NCBI RefSeq assembly: GCF_025698545.1
Contig: NC_068569.1
Span: 8,432,001 to 8,496,000 of the forward strand
Reading direction: 5' to 3'
Length of the DNA stretch: 64,000 bases
Source: Gossypium raimondii
Taxonomy: Eukaryota > Streptophyta > Magnoliopsida > Malvales > Malvaceae
Below, piece by piece: positions 13,501 to 25,149 of this stretch. Made by a program: the position numbers and the translations under genes. How positions within the stretch are numbered: the stretch's first letter is position 1; each line of letters opens with the position of its first letter. A model generated the notes under the pieces. The model was not told the origin of the DNA. It saw only the letters and a list, made by a program, of their open reading frames with translations, and did not search any database.

Positions 13501-14021
13501 ATTATTAGTAAATTTATATTTTAATCACTCAACTTTAAAAAGTTACAAAATGGTTACTGGACTATTCAAAAATTTGTATTTAAGTTACTGAATTATTCAA
13601 AAGTTTTTATTGAAGTCACTAAACTATTAACTTTTTTTTAATATTAACTTTTTTTTAAGTCTGGCTAGCAAGGTCTAAGCAACGATTCAACGACCAATAC
13701 GTTAGGTCAGTACGTATTGACAAGTAGAAAAACATACCTAAGATTCAAATCAATCTGACGGTTAGTGTCAAAAATCGGATAAGAAACTTGAATTTTGATT
13801 TGTAGATTCGTGAAGTTTAAAGTTATTTCATTACAAAAAATTAAATTATAGGATAGAAGGGAAAGGAAACTTTCGATTGGTGTAGGCGGTGTGAACGGAT
13901 AAGGGCATACGACATCAATTTTAACAGTTCAGTAACTTAAATAAAAACTTTAAAATAATATAGTGACAATTTCGTAACTTTTTTGAAGTTAGAATGATGA
14001 AAATGTGAAATTTATTAATAG
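13501..14021. mobile_element. Foldback (MITE-like) element
   Basis: Inverted terminal regions: the left side, TTATTAGTAAATTTATATTT followed by AAAAAGTTACAAAATGGTTACT, is matched on the opposite strand by the right end, CTATTAATAAATTT followed by AAAAAAGTTACGAAATTGTCACT. Both arms also carry a TTAAGTTACTGAA block. The element is non-coding. Similar 'AAAATGGTCACT / TTAAGTCACT' repeats are familiar to me from plant intergenic DNA; that association is from memory. Confidence 0.6.
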
Positions 14022-14186
14022 TTTTAACACCACCTGGAGTGTAGAAAGGTTTGGCACATAAGTTTTTTTATCATGCAAATAGAGATGTTTATCTTTCTTA
14101 GGTTATGATCTTGTGCAGGAATTTTCTTGAAGAGTTGACAGCTTCTTCCCAACTATATGTTAGCTGGCGCTGTTTCCACGGCAACA

Positions 14187-14310
14187 AGGCGGTACAAGCC
14201 TCAGTCGGGTATAGTGAAATTAAATTTTGATGTGGGCGTTGATTGGTTGACCAGGAAAAAGCTGGTTTTGGGGGCAATGGGGGGACAGCTCACTATTTAA
14301 CTAGTGATAA
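14187..14310 (+). pseudogene. Decayed LINE-type RNase H-like (RVT_3) remnant
   Basis: The plus-strand reading gives RRYKPQSGIVKLNFDVGVDW, which matches the opening of the RNase H-like domain at the 3' end of plant LINE polyproteins (consensus W.PP..G..KLN.DGA). The next block (AGFG) is only reached after a frame change, and a stop follows soon after. No reverse transcriptase or endonuclease was found upstream. It is a short, inactive remnant; the assignment rests on one motif. Confidence 0.4.
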
Positions 14311-14399
14311 GAATATTTCTACTTGGTGGCATCATCCACTGATTTGTAAAGGATGAGAATAATTTTACTTGGTGACGATCCACCGATTTGTATTGTCAT

Positions 14400-15853
14400 T
14401 GGAATTGAAAGGGCAAATTGTTTAATGAATGATCTACAGAATCACTTCTTTTACCAAGGCATTCTTTTTACATAAAATTTTAACTGACAAGCGTGATTAC
14501 AGAGTATATTCGTTTTCTAGATTCCTATTCAGTCAGTAGTGAAAGAATCTGCACACATAAAAAACAAGTACCAACAAATTTTATTATTATTGCGTACTAA
14601 AAGAGTTTGAGACCACTGGCTCAAGACCTAAAATTTCTAACTTGACATTCCAGCTTTAGCACTTCGATCTAAGCCTAGGTATATTTACACATTTTTTTAC
14701 TACAAAAGTGTTCACAAATTCAGGACATCACTGTTGTGTTGAATGAACCCCCAACTTTTCCAACAACTTGGGTCTCTTCTTCTTCCTCTCTTTTCTCCCA
14801 TAACATCACCTACCAACCGACCTCATCTTCAAGCAGTCTGTCACACCATTTCAAAATGTAAAAGCAAACATTAGATGTTTCATATCAAGAAATCTTCCTT
14901 GAAAGTAGGCTTTTATTATTATTAAATAAAACTACAGCATAGGCACAACTCTATTACTGCTTTAGAGCATACTATGATTTCTATTTCCTCCTCTTCCTTC
15001 CGTCTTTTTCAAGCATAACTGTTTCAGTTAATGCAGCTTAAAAACCTTCAGCTTAACAAATTGACTTACACAAGACAAACACAATTCTAACAGGCTTCAC
15101 TGACACGCTGTTAAAGCATGCTAGAGTCCATAACCCATGCATGGTGTGTGTAATTCTTGGATACCCTGGACCTATCCAGTCTCTAAGGCTACTATTTAGG
15201 AGCAATTTTTTAAGATTTTTGCTGGAACTTTGAATTTTCACTCAGTTGGAAAGAAACTGAAAAAAGCAAATATGAGTTTCCATCCACAATAACAAAAACC
15301 GATCTTTCAAATTGAAAAGATTACCAGAGAGAAAATGAAAAAGATGAAAGATGTGAGTTCACTTAATGCAAATTTAGAAGATATGCCATCCTTCTCTTAA
15401 TCGCTGTTTCTTTTCACTTACAAAATATATGCCAATAAACTAACGTTAATTTTATTGTCTTCTTTTCAATTGCGAATGTGTACTCAAGAAGTTCAAAGTG
15501 ACCTAGGACCAGAGGTAGTGTCAACACCAGCATACTTTAAGTAGGATGCATGATTCCCACTAGTTTCAATACAAGATTCTCAACGCTCAAGGGACATCAT
15601 ATCATGCCTATACATACCCTGCACTTCTGTTAAATGAGAAATCCTAACAGGTTTTAATTTCTGAAATTTGCCTTTCTATTTCATATGCTCTATCTGTTCT
15701 TTTCTTGCTTGTGGTCTGCTTTTCTAATAGGAATTCTTCCAAATGTTTCAACACCATCATAGATTTTTAAGGACAAGGCAAACAATCATAAAAAGATGTT
15801 CTGAGGTTAGAATCAACCAGGAAGAGGTGCACCAGAACTTACCACTAAATCCT
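14400..15853. other. Region downstream of the ClpX gene, probably includes its 3' UTR
   Basis: The minus-strand ClpX stop codon ends at 15854, so part of this stretch should be its 3' UTR. A good donor-like site (G|GTAAGT, minus, GT at 15842-15841) lies 12 bp past the stop, so a 3'-UTR intron is possible. The ORFs here are short and unsupported. Confidence 0.4.
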
Positions 15854-18800
15854 TCAATGTTTTTCTTTGGCAAGAAACCGATCCATTTCATCTTCAGCAT
15901 AAAGAATTTTAGCCCCACATCCTCTTTCATCCACTGACCCAAGAGCTTCTTCATCGACCAAAACCGCATTCACCCTGTGAGATTCCATCTTGCTGTTTGG
16001 AATCTGTCCAAAATGCAAGAAATATACCAGGGTATAGAATAAATAGCTTTCTTCGAAAATGTCACTTCTAGAAAAGAAAAGGTAAATATCAATTATCTGC
16101 AACTAAAAACTATGTTTTTATGAGGAATATAATATTAAGCTCATGAGCAGATATCCTACTTTTCTGGTGAAAGAAAAGAGAGCCCATAATACTGTATACT
16201 GGCTTTAGGAAAAAACCAGCATAGAAAAAGCACCAACCAGAACTAGTTTGCAATCATGTTACAAAGACAAAGAAACTTCAAGAAACCATTTTCTGTATAT
16301 ACCTCAAACATAGCTTCTGTAAGAATGCTTTCCAGTATGGCTCTTAAACCTCGAGCACCAGTATTCTTAGCCATTGCCTTCTTTGAAATCAATCTCAATG
16401 CAGTTTCAGTAAAATATAATTTGACCTGAAAAGCTAAACCGAAACAAGTAGTATATGGTACAACAAATGAAATGCTTGAATCATTTCTTGGAAGACCTAA
16501 AAAACCAACAGAAAAGAGAGAAAAGGGTGGACAGAAAAGGGTAGAAGAGTTTCTTGACCAACAGTAGAAAAGGATAGAAAGCTTACGCCATTCATGTTAA
16601 ACATTTTCTTGTACTGCTTACCAAGAGCATTCTTTGGTTTCATGAGGACCTGTTAATGAATTAACAGTTTACATTTTGTCAATTATCATAACAGGTATGA
16701 CTGAAACTGAGAAATCCATCCATGATTCATACAAAGTTTTCTAGATGAGGGAGCCCAATGGAGGTGTCCATGTGGCACCCACTTTTGGCTCCCTCCTCCT
16801 TTACCACTTTTGCCCAAAACCCACCATTTTTTACTTTTACATCTAACAGAAAGGAATGAAAGAAGAAGGATAATAGAGGGGTTGGTGGGAAAAATGATGA
16901 CAGTAAAACATCAGTTGCTGAGAAAGAATGACATAAAAAACAAGGATCAGGAGTAGGACCCTTTTTCCTTTTGGAAGTGTCTTTATAGAACTCTTCATCA
17001 AAACAACGAATATCCATCTAGTTTATTTTGAATTTCTAAACATCACTCAACCATTATATAATCTAACATCTCAGGAAATGACCCCTCACAGAACAATTTA
17101 TGTCCAAGGCCCTAGAACAAAATACATGCAGAGAAAAAACAAAAAAAAGAAGGAAAGAACGAACCTCAACAAGTTGGTCCTCATCCAAAGCTGACAAGCC
17201 AACTAAAATAGGAAAGCGGCCAATAAATTCAGGAATCAATCCATATGCAATAAGATCATCACTTTCAACCTGCAGGTTCATAATTAAGCATGAGGCTTTC
17301 CAATATAGTGGACAACAATTTTTAAGAGAAATATAGAATGAAACCAGAATTACACTCCAAGCAAATATGAAAAGGCAATGAAAAATATTTAGTTGCCTTC
17401 TAGCCATATTGAGTTTTGATTCTCACAGATTCCAACAATGATGATGCAACTGCAGCAGTAATCAAGGGACTCGTCCTCATATTTTCACGGACAGGTGCTC
17501 CAAAGCCGATAGAAGAATCTTGCCGCCTGAAAAAAAAAACCACAGCTAGAAGAAAAGTTCAACAGACAATGGGCATGAGTGTTAAGACAGTAAATGATAG
17601 TGTTACCTTTCTGAAATGGTTTTCTCCAAATCATTAAATGCTCCACCACATATGAAAAGTATATCTTTTGTATCTATCTGCAGCATTATAAGGTTACCAT
17701 ACCAATAAACTCAAGGTGAACTAAAAGAATGAATAAGTCCAGACTCTTATTTATATGTTATTCTCTGTGTTCCTCCTAGCAAATAATTACTTTGAAGACG
17801 ATCCAAGATCATTGCACTATAAATCAAATGATAGGTTATTTAAATAGATGAGATTAGTAGATTGAATGCAGAATACCTTTCTCCCAGAACATTTAGGGTG
17901 TGCTTGGGAATTTTAATTTGGATTACAACTTTTTTTTAAAATATTGTGTTTAGAAACTTACTAAACCGTACATCTTCATTTGGCAAAATCCAATACATGA
18001 ACAGAAGCAGCAATGTTTACCAAACACTTCCGAAAATTAGGATGAATTTTGTAAAATTCAACCTATATGAAGATGTAATTTGAAATCAAAAGTTGAGCAT
18101 TTTAAATTCCTAATTGATTTTACTGATTCAAATTTAACCATTTAAAACTATTTAACAATATATTGATTTTAAATCCAAAATAAAATTACAACCCACAGAT
18201 ACAAGTTTCATGATGAACCATTAAAAAATATGTTTTTGCAATTTTGTGCCTTGGTTTACAACAAAAGACAAGTCAGTGGAATACTACCGATCAATCAATG
18301 GATAAAACTTCCTAGCTTCTTGATACCAGTGTTAGGCGTTCAACCTAAAATCAATCCGTTGATGTATGATAGCTAGCTGATTAGAGTTTATGACAGTTTT
18401 CTTATTTAAGTTCAGAAAATGTTCCAAAATTTTGAGAGAGAAAAGTATACCTGAAAGCTATCACCATGAGAATTCCTTCGAGCTCCTTTATCAGGCATGG
18501 GAATGTTCACTATCTGCCAACAAAATATTCACCATCTCAGATGGTCAAACTAGGGGACTCTTTTTCTATATATTGGGGATGGAGGAGCATTGCTTGGGTT
18601 CGAACCTAAGCCTACATTTCTTACATACATTATTGTTGCCACTAGGCCAAGAAGTAGGGGGCAGAAAGATGTAGCAAAATTTCAACACATTATTTTTAAC
18701 ATAGATAGACGTAGCAAAAATTATTTGGTAGAGGAAATTAGGTGAATTGCGTCTTTTCAAGTGTTTTGACTTAGATTGAGATCATACTGAGGTAAGGTGA

Positions 18801-21800
18801 GAGAGAAGTGTAATGTTAGAAGAAAATTCCATAATCGAGAATGAAAGATCGGGGAATTATTATTTAATGCTTTCATTGATTAAAAAAACTATTGCATATT
18901 TGAAGTTTGAATATTAGACTTAAGATAACTTATCATAATTATTTTCAATCAACCTAATAATAAAATAAAATTATACAAAGTATCCATGCATCCATTTCCT
19001 TTTCTTTTAACCTTTGTAGTTGTATCCCCATGACTCAAATTGAGGTAAGCAATAATAAGCAACATGTTTAAGGACCATATCAATTAGAAAAACGATTCAC
19101 TCACTGTTCCTTCCAGCATTTTTAACAATGCTTGTTGAACACCCTCTCCAGACACATCCCTCCCCATATTCGAACTCTCAGCCTGAAGAAAAAACAATCT
19201 GAGCTATCAAAATGGCATACTTAGCATCAATATGCTTGGCTCACATATTAACAATTCAAAATACCTTCTTAGTTATCTTATCAACTTCATCAATATATAC
19301 AATTCCATGTTGAGCAGCTTCAACATCAAACTTTGCTTCCTATACACCAAGGAAAATAACAAAAAAAAATGGCACCACTTGATATAAGATGAGACAGGAT
19401 ATGCAAAGATATAGCAGAAATTCTCAGAAGCTTGAGAACAAAAATACAGTCTCATGCTTCAAGATTACAAAACAGGGGCAATAAAGATAAAGGGCAAGTA
19501 CATTAATAAGGTAAAATAACTTTTGTTCCATCATAAATTCAATTTTTGAGCTGTAACAACAATTGCTTAACAACAGGGGTACAACATTTCTGTAAGTGAT
19601 TAGAATATGGTTCCATAGCACACTTCTGTATTAGTTTGTAGGTCGTGCATTCCAGTTTTGTCTAATCTTTTTTTTTTTTTTTTGCTGCATGTACATCACC
19701 TTCAAATATTTATTATGAAAAATCAGAAATAACAGAAGAAAGCAAAATAGAAAGGAGATGGAAGATAGCAGAGTGCCAAATTTTCTGTGTGAGTATATGA
19801 AAACCAGGACATACTACTATAAACATACCACAAGTAGCTTATACAATATTGATTCTACGTCTTCTCCAACATAACCTGCCTGAAGAATAAAAGGCCAAAT
19901 TGTTAGCATGCTCTAGCTCAGTGGCAGCAAAAACATGTTCCTATCCTTAAAGACATATTACTAAATCAGAAACAAAAACAGCACAGTTTCATTACACTTC
20001 AGAGCAGAGGTATAAGCAGTCCAAAAAGATCTATTATCATGCTACCTTTTATGTCAACTTTTATCTCATTGTTTTCCCTTTAGGGTACAAAAGAACAATA
20101 AGATAGGAAAACAGTATATTGCATCCCAGTCCTCATTACAATATAGAGAAGCAATTTCACAGCAAGAAAAATATTTTGACCAGTTGTTCGTTTTCAATAC
20201 CTATATGCACAGTTTCATGTACAGTTTCAATACCTATATGTTCCTATCCTTAAAGACATATTACTAAATCAGAAACAAAAACAGCACAGTTTCATTACAC
20301 TTCAGAGCAGAGGTATAAGCAGTCCAAAAAGATCTATTATCATGCTACCTTTTATGTCAACTTTTATCTCATTGTTTTCCCTTTAGGGTACAAAAGAACA
20401 ATAAGATAGGAAAACAGTATATTGCATCCCAGTCCTCATTACAATATAGAGAAGCAATTTCACAGCAAGAAAAATATTTTGACCAGTTGTTCGTTTTCAA
20501 TACCTATATGCACAGTTTCATGTACAGTTTCAATACCTATATGTTCCTATCCTTAAAGACATATTACTAAATCAGAAACAAAAACAGCACAGTTTCATTA
20601 CACTTCAGAGCAGAGGTATAAGCAGTCCAAAAAGATCTATTATCATGCTACCTTTTATGTCAACTTTTATCTCATTGTTTTCCCTTTAGGGTACAAAAGA
20701 ACAATAAGATAGGAAAACAGTATATTGCATCCCAGTCCTCATTACAATATAGAGAAGCAATTTCACAGCAAGAAAAATATTTTGACCAGTTGTTCGTTTT
20801 CAATACCTATATGCACACTTCAATAATGCAAGGCTGTCACTGTTGCCCACGTGACCAAGTTGTCTAAACAGTATTGTCAGTTATGCTCTTTGTTGAAGTT
20901 AAGAATGGCCTCCAGGACTAACTATTTTTGGAAAAAGTTACCAGGTCATTAACAATATATTTGAAGATGTCCTCTAGGACTATTTCTGGAAAAAGGTACC
21001 AGTCCTTAACATTTTTCTTTTTGAAACTGCATTAACAAAATATTTGAAACACAGATTGGCTAAATAAGGTATATATCTCTTTCCTAGTTCCTTTATCCAA
21101 TGCGAACAATATGACCCTGAATATGATTTCTAATGTTATTCTTGGAAACACGAATTTGAAAACTTCACTTTAGATTTCAATTGCTGTATAATTTAGAAAG
21201 TGAAATGCATACATCATAATATAAGCTAGTGCCTTTCTCTGGGGGTCAACTTGCCTGTGTTAAACTTGTTGCATCAGCAATGACAACTGGTACATTCACA
21301 ATGCGTGCTAGTGTCTTTGCAAGTAATGTTTTTCCTGTCCTCATAATTAAGGTTTTAAAATTTAAACGAAAAAAAAACACGAGAATAATCAATAGAAGCA
21401 GCAAGAAGTTATTCAGCATATAAGACTGTACCTGAACCAGTGGGACCTATTAACAGTACATTGCTCTTATCCAGCTCAACAAAATCATTGGCAACATGTT
21501 CATCATTGTCACCCAATTCAGATGCCCTGGCATTGAGATGCAAGTATTCAGTCTAGGAAGGTAAACCAAATAGACAAGCAATCTGTTATAAAGCATTCAT
21601 AATTAAGTTAACATAAATCACACATGAAACTGAAAGAAATTATATAAACCACTAATTGAGGACTCATTGGTTACTGAACTGATTAAACAAGAAGACCAGA
21701 AAGCACTAACTCGTTTTTCTCGGAGGAATGGTATATCCTTTTATAGTGGTTGTAAACTGCCACAGATAACACCTGTTAAGATGAGTAGACCTTCAATAAA

Positions 21801-22939
21801 ACAATGAAACTGTGAATGAAAACTGCTGTTGAAAATTTTAACAATGCTAGGGCTTTTTTTTCCAAAAATTCTAAAAGTTCTCATAAAAAGGTTATAATAA
21901 TAATTACAGGCCATAAAAGTTTAATAAATGAGTGCAGAAAGGATTTCAACTTGGGAGGAAGTTTAGGGGGACGGCAGGAGGGGAAAAGAAAAAGGTGCTA
22001 TCTTTTTCCTTGTTAGTGCAGAAATTAGAAGTGTTTGGTTGTGCTGCTTCCATCTCCTTGGGAAATCAATCCTTCCGACAATATGAGGAAAGTGGATGCG
22101 AATCAAACATTCAACAAAAGAATAGTTATTTTATTTAGGATTTTAAGATAAGCTTTTCCTTTCCTTCCATTATCCATATCTTGTACCAAACATGTGTAGC
22201 TAAAAACAAAAATCCCCTTTCTTTCCTTCCCCCCATTGTCCTCCCTTCCATTCTAACAAATACAGAGAAGGAAACCTTGAAAAACCTTTCTAAGACGAAT
22301 AGGCTTCCTTACCCGCATTCATTGAGTAATCTCTCTTGCGTTGAAGCAAAGTTAAGAAGTATTTGTTCAAAATTCAGAACATACTTAACCAGAAAAGTCA
22401 AGGAATTCAATTCAAAACAGGCATTGGAAGTAGAAGGAAGGGTTTACCTTCTTTGCCTTTTGTTGGCCGATGACAAATTCATCCAACCTCCCATAAATTT
22501 CCTTCGGGGTCGGTAATTCCCTCTCTAACCTCCCCGAAACGTCATCCTTGTCCCCATCACAATCATCATTCAGTTTCCGAATTCCCCCCGGGTCTTTCCT
22601 CGAGATCCCCTCCGCATCCCCTTTGATCCTCCCCAACTCCACGAAGCTCCCTTGCAAGGGAACCAGCTTAAAGGGCCGGAAATAGAAGGCCGTTTTACAG
22701 TTACGGCAGAGATTGAGAGCCTGGAAAAGGCCTGGCTCCCTAGCGGTGATGGAGAGTGGGCGGTTAGAGAAAAGGACGGGCATCTGATTAGAGCATCGAG
22801 GACAGTTCACTTCAGCCCTAATGTGGTCGTACTCCTCCGTGCCGTTCCATTTCTGACGAAAAATCGACCAGGATGAGGTAATCCCAACAGGGGTTTTACG
22901 GGAGCGGAGGGAGGTGAGTCTGAAGAGTGATGAAAGCAT
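15854..22939 (-). CDS. CLPX: Mitochondrial Clp protease ATP-binding subunit ClpX
   Basis: AAA+ unfoldase that feeds substrates to ClpP in the mitochondrial matrix. Fourteen coding exons (minus): 22939-22448, 21772-21711, 21526-21432, 21334-21255, 19879-19829, 19339-19265, 19182-19105, 18513-18451, 17677-17607, 17526-17427, 17269-17165, 16649-16587, 16425-16303, 16003-15854. They join in frame to 1608 nt, 535 aa. Visible features: basic/Ser-rich N-terminal presequence; Cys4 zinc-binding set C46, C49, C78, C81; Walker A GPTGSGKT 212-219; pore loop GYVG 245-248; Walker B IVYIDE 273-278; ClpP-docking loop IGF 362-364; arginine finger R407 in [11 protein letters not shown]; sensor-2 GAR 468-470. 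All key residues are intact. The fourth intron uses a GC donor (CAG|GCAAGT). The zinc-finger style recalls Arabidopsis CLPX3, but I cannot settle the paralogue. Introns hold a tandem triplication and a SINE-like copy. It diverges from the gene at 23513. Confidence 0.95.
18540..18660 (-). mobile_element. tRNA-related SINE-like copy in a ClpX intron
   Basis: On the minus strand, TTGGCCTAGTGGCAA (A-box-like, around 18639-18651) is followed about 33 nt later by GGTTCGAACC (perfect B box, 18597-18606) and then CCCCAATATATAG. This spacing and order is that of an internal RNA polymerase III promoter. A diverged relative with the same order lies at 29165-29250. No full tRNA fold was found, so a SINE head is more likely than a tRNA gene. 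The outer boundaries are approximate. Confidence 0.55.
19935..20817. repeat. 303-bp tandem repeat, about 2.9 copies, in a ClpX intron
   Basis: Copies start at 19935, 20238 and 20541 (ATGTTCCTATCCTTAAAGAC), giving an exact 303-bp period. The third copy ends at 20817. I saw no difference between copies by eye. The array sits in the intron between coding exons 4 and 5, does not touch splice sites, and has no coding role. Confidence 0.9.
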
Positions 22940-23512
22940 GGCGTAGGAGGTAGTTGGCTACGTGGAGAGGTAAAAATACAAGCAGCCGATTAGGAAAAGT
23001 ACAGAGATAGAGCGATTTGTGCTGTTGTTTGTAGGAAATTTGTTAGGTTTCGGTTTAGGAAGTAGTCCGGTCCTGTCCTGTGAGAATATGAGGCAGCAGT
23101 TTAGTGTGGTTCATTTTCCATCTGCTTAAAACGGCACCGTCCCTTTTGGTTTCCAGTTTAGGATTTTTTTTCTTTTTTTTTTTTTTGTTTCTTATCAAAT
23201 TGAAGGGCATTGATTGTTTCTTTCTTGGCGAGTAGTGATTGCTTGGAATTCATTCATGTCCTGCTAGTATTTTCTTCTTCGTTTTGTCCATTAGTCACGT
23301 CATACATGACCTTGTCTTCCATTACCATACAGTCATTTTTTTGGCTTTATTTTGAATGGTGAAATGCCGTTGCAGCAACGGTCAAAAAGTTTGAAAACCC
23401 AAACGGCATAGCATCTGCTTCTTCTTGACGCGCCTTTTTCTTGTGAATAAGCATTAAAAAGCAGTGCAATTATTTCAGCACCGGCAGATTCAGTCTAGAA
23501 TAAACGGTGAAA
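22940..23512. promoter_or_regulatory. Shared intergenic region between divergent genes
   Basis: This 573-bp gap separates the start codons of ClpX (minus) and the small basic protein gene (plus), so it must hold both 5' UTRs and both promoters. Pyrimidine-rich stretches are visible around 23166-23190. No unambiguous TATA box was assigned for either gene. That it acts as a bidirectional promoter is an inference from layout. Confidence 0.45.
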
Positions 23513-24022
23513 ATGTTTAAAGCTGTGAAGAAGCTCAAATTCTGGTCAAGAAAGAAGAGAAAGAGGAAGTCCCTTGCCCCTCAGCCCTCCCATTGCTTTT
23601 GCCATTGCTCTCACTCCACCTCCTCCCACTATTATCAATGCAATTACCCACTTCAGCCCTCAGCACCACCGTTACCGCCATGGTTCCAAGCAGAGTTGAC
23701 CCAAGATGAGTTTCTAACATCAGAGCAGGCTGAGGCTGAGCCATTCCCTGAATTTTCACATCCAACAGATCTGGTTCAAGATATTGAATCAGACCCCATG
23801 ATTCCAGCAGCAGCATTCCCATCCTATCAGCAGTACATGGTATCGAATCCCGTCTATGGGCCTGTAGTGCAACAGACAGGTAGAAGAGAGAGATCAGGTG
23901 GGTACTTTGGATGTATTATTGATATTGGCCTCCGTCTAATCCGATGTTTTTGTCCGTGCGTCCATATCAGAGAAGTTTCACAGAGAATTATGAAAAAGCC
24001 CTCAGTTTCCGTATTATCATAA
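23513..24022 (+). CDS. Small basic/Cys-rich plant protein, function unknown
   Basis: Single-exon ORF of 169 aa. I take the ATG at 23513; the longer reading from 23507 begins at GTG and is unlikely in a nuclear gene. The N-terminus is highly basic (MFKAVKKLKFWSRKKRKRK), followed by a His/Cys/Ser/Pro-rich segment with CHCHC-like spacing (CFCHCSHSTSSHYYQC, about residues 28-43), an acidic middle, a YQQYMV...NPVYGP motif near 105-118, and a Cys-containing tail (GYFGCIIDIGLRLIRCFCPC, about 131-150). No signal peptide is obvious. I recall plant-only uncharacterised proteins with this FWSRKKR start and CFCPC tail, but no assigned function. The basic head could target the nucleus or a membrane; the cysteines near the C-terminus could be acylated. 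Both are guesses. Confidence 0.75.
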   Translation: MFKAVKKLKFWSRKKRKRKSLAPQPSHCFCHCSHSTSSHYYQCNYPLQPSAPPLPPWFQAELTQDEFLTSEQAEAEPFPEFSHPTDLVQDIESDPMIPAAAFPSYQQYMVSNPVYGPVVQQTGRRERSGGYFGCIIDIGLRLIRCFCPCVHIREVSQRIMKKPSVSVLS

Positions 24023-24243
24023 TATAGGACATCACAACGAGACCTCCATTTTCCTTTATAGACATATACGTTAGTTTAAGGGGTGTTTCTTCTTCTTCTT
24101 GTTATTATATTATTAGTATCAAGTGTTTGTAAGTAGAGATCGATGTTTTCTTCTTCTTTTTGTTTTTCACGAGTCATTTGTGATCCTGTCTATGCGACTT
24201 CTTTTCTTTTTTGGATATGCTTTATATTCATCCAAAGAAACAG

Positions 24244-24331
24244 CAAAGCTGCTGCAACAGTCATTGCTAGTGATTTAAGTCCGGTGGCAGTTGCTGTGGC
24301 CACTACTAATGTGCAAAGATATGGTCTACAG
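24244..24331 (+). pseudogene. Orphan exon similar to PrmC/HemK methyltransferase
   Basis: The 88-nt exon-like segment is bounded by an AG acceptor (24242-24243) and a CAG|GTAACT donor (GT at 24332-24333). It translates to VIASDLSPVAVAVATTNVQR, followed by YGLQ. This matches the SAM-binding strand of the plant release-factor glutamine methyltransferase family (form VxATDLSPxAxxxAxxNxxR). No neighbouring exon of that protein (the GSG motif before it, the NPPY catalytic motif after it) was found in either direction. It is therefore an isolated captured or relict exon. Confidence 0.6.
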
Positions 24332-25149
24332 GTAACTCATTTCATTGTATCAGTACTGGTGACAGTCACAAAAAAAAATTTGGGTCGAAATTAAATTGTA
24401 TATATATATATATTTATAATTTTTAAAAGATTAAATTAATTTGTAATTTTATCGTTACTAATTTAAAATTTTATAAATTATAAAAACTTTAAATTAAAAA
24501 TTTTCCATTTTAGGAGTGATGTACTAAACTCCGCCACTTATTAGTACGAAATTAGTTTGCAGTTAGTATATAGACTGCCTAGACCCTAGTGAAAACTGCA
24601 AATGCTTTTTAAATTTGTATTATGCACAAAGCAATATTAATAGTTCGACGTATTACAAAGAGGAAATGGAAAAATCAAAAAGAAAGAATCAGTGCTATTA
24701 TGGTGCCTGATCGATCACCATGGCAGTTTGGATAAAAGACTCTGCATGGGAATCTCCAATTCTTTGTTGCAGAACAAGATATAGGATGAGCATTTGTAGT
24801 GATTAGTCAAGATAAGTTAGATTTGAATGATTTCTGCAAGACTACATGACTTAAAACCGAAGAAAACATAATTTTGCTGTAAATAAACAAATTATACTGC
24901 CGTAATCTTTTATAATATATAAAAAATTATCAAATACAAAAAAATTTCGAACATTTTATAATATACATTTATAAATTTAATATCAACAAGTGATGGATGT
25001 AGTGGTAAAACATATTTTATATAAAATCTATAAAAATAAACCTAGAATAATGTGACACAATTCATATGATGTCTTCAAAATTCAAAAAACCCATGAAATT
25101 CCAAAACCTAAAAAAATTTGAGAACCTAAAACCTCAAAAAAAACTTGAG
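24332..25149. other. Intergenic DNA, no gene supported
   Basis: A/T-rich, with a short (TA)n tract around 24398-24412. No coding signal or bounded repeat was found. Confidence 0.5.

Noticed and set aside
17880..18260. MITE in a ClpX intron starting TTAGGGTGTGCTTGGG
   Set aside because: The left end resembles a hAT MITE terminus, but no matching right end or target duplication was found.
18597..18651. A tRNA gene on the minus strand
   Set aside because: A and B boxes are present, but no cloverleaf stems or acceptor pairing were seen, so a SINE head is preferred.
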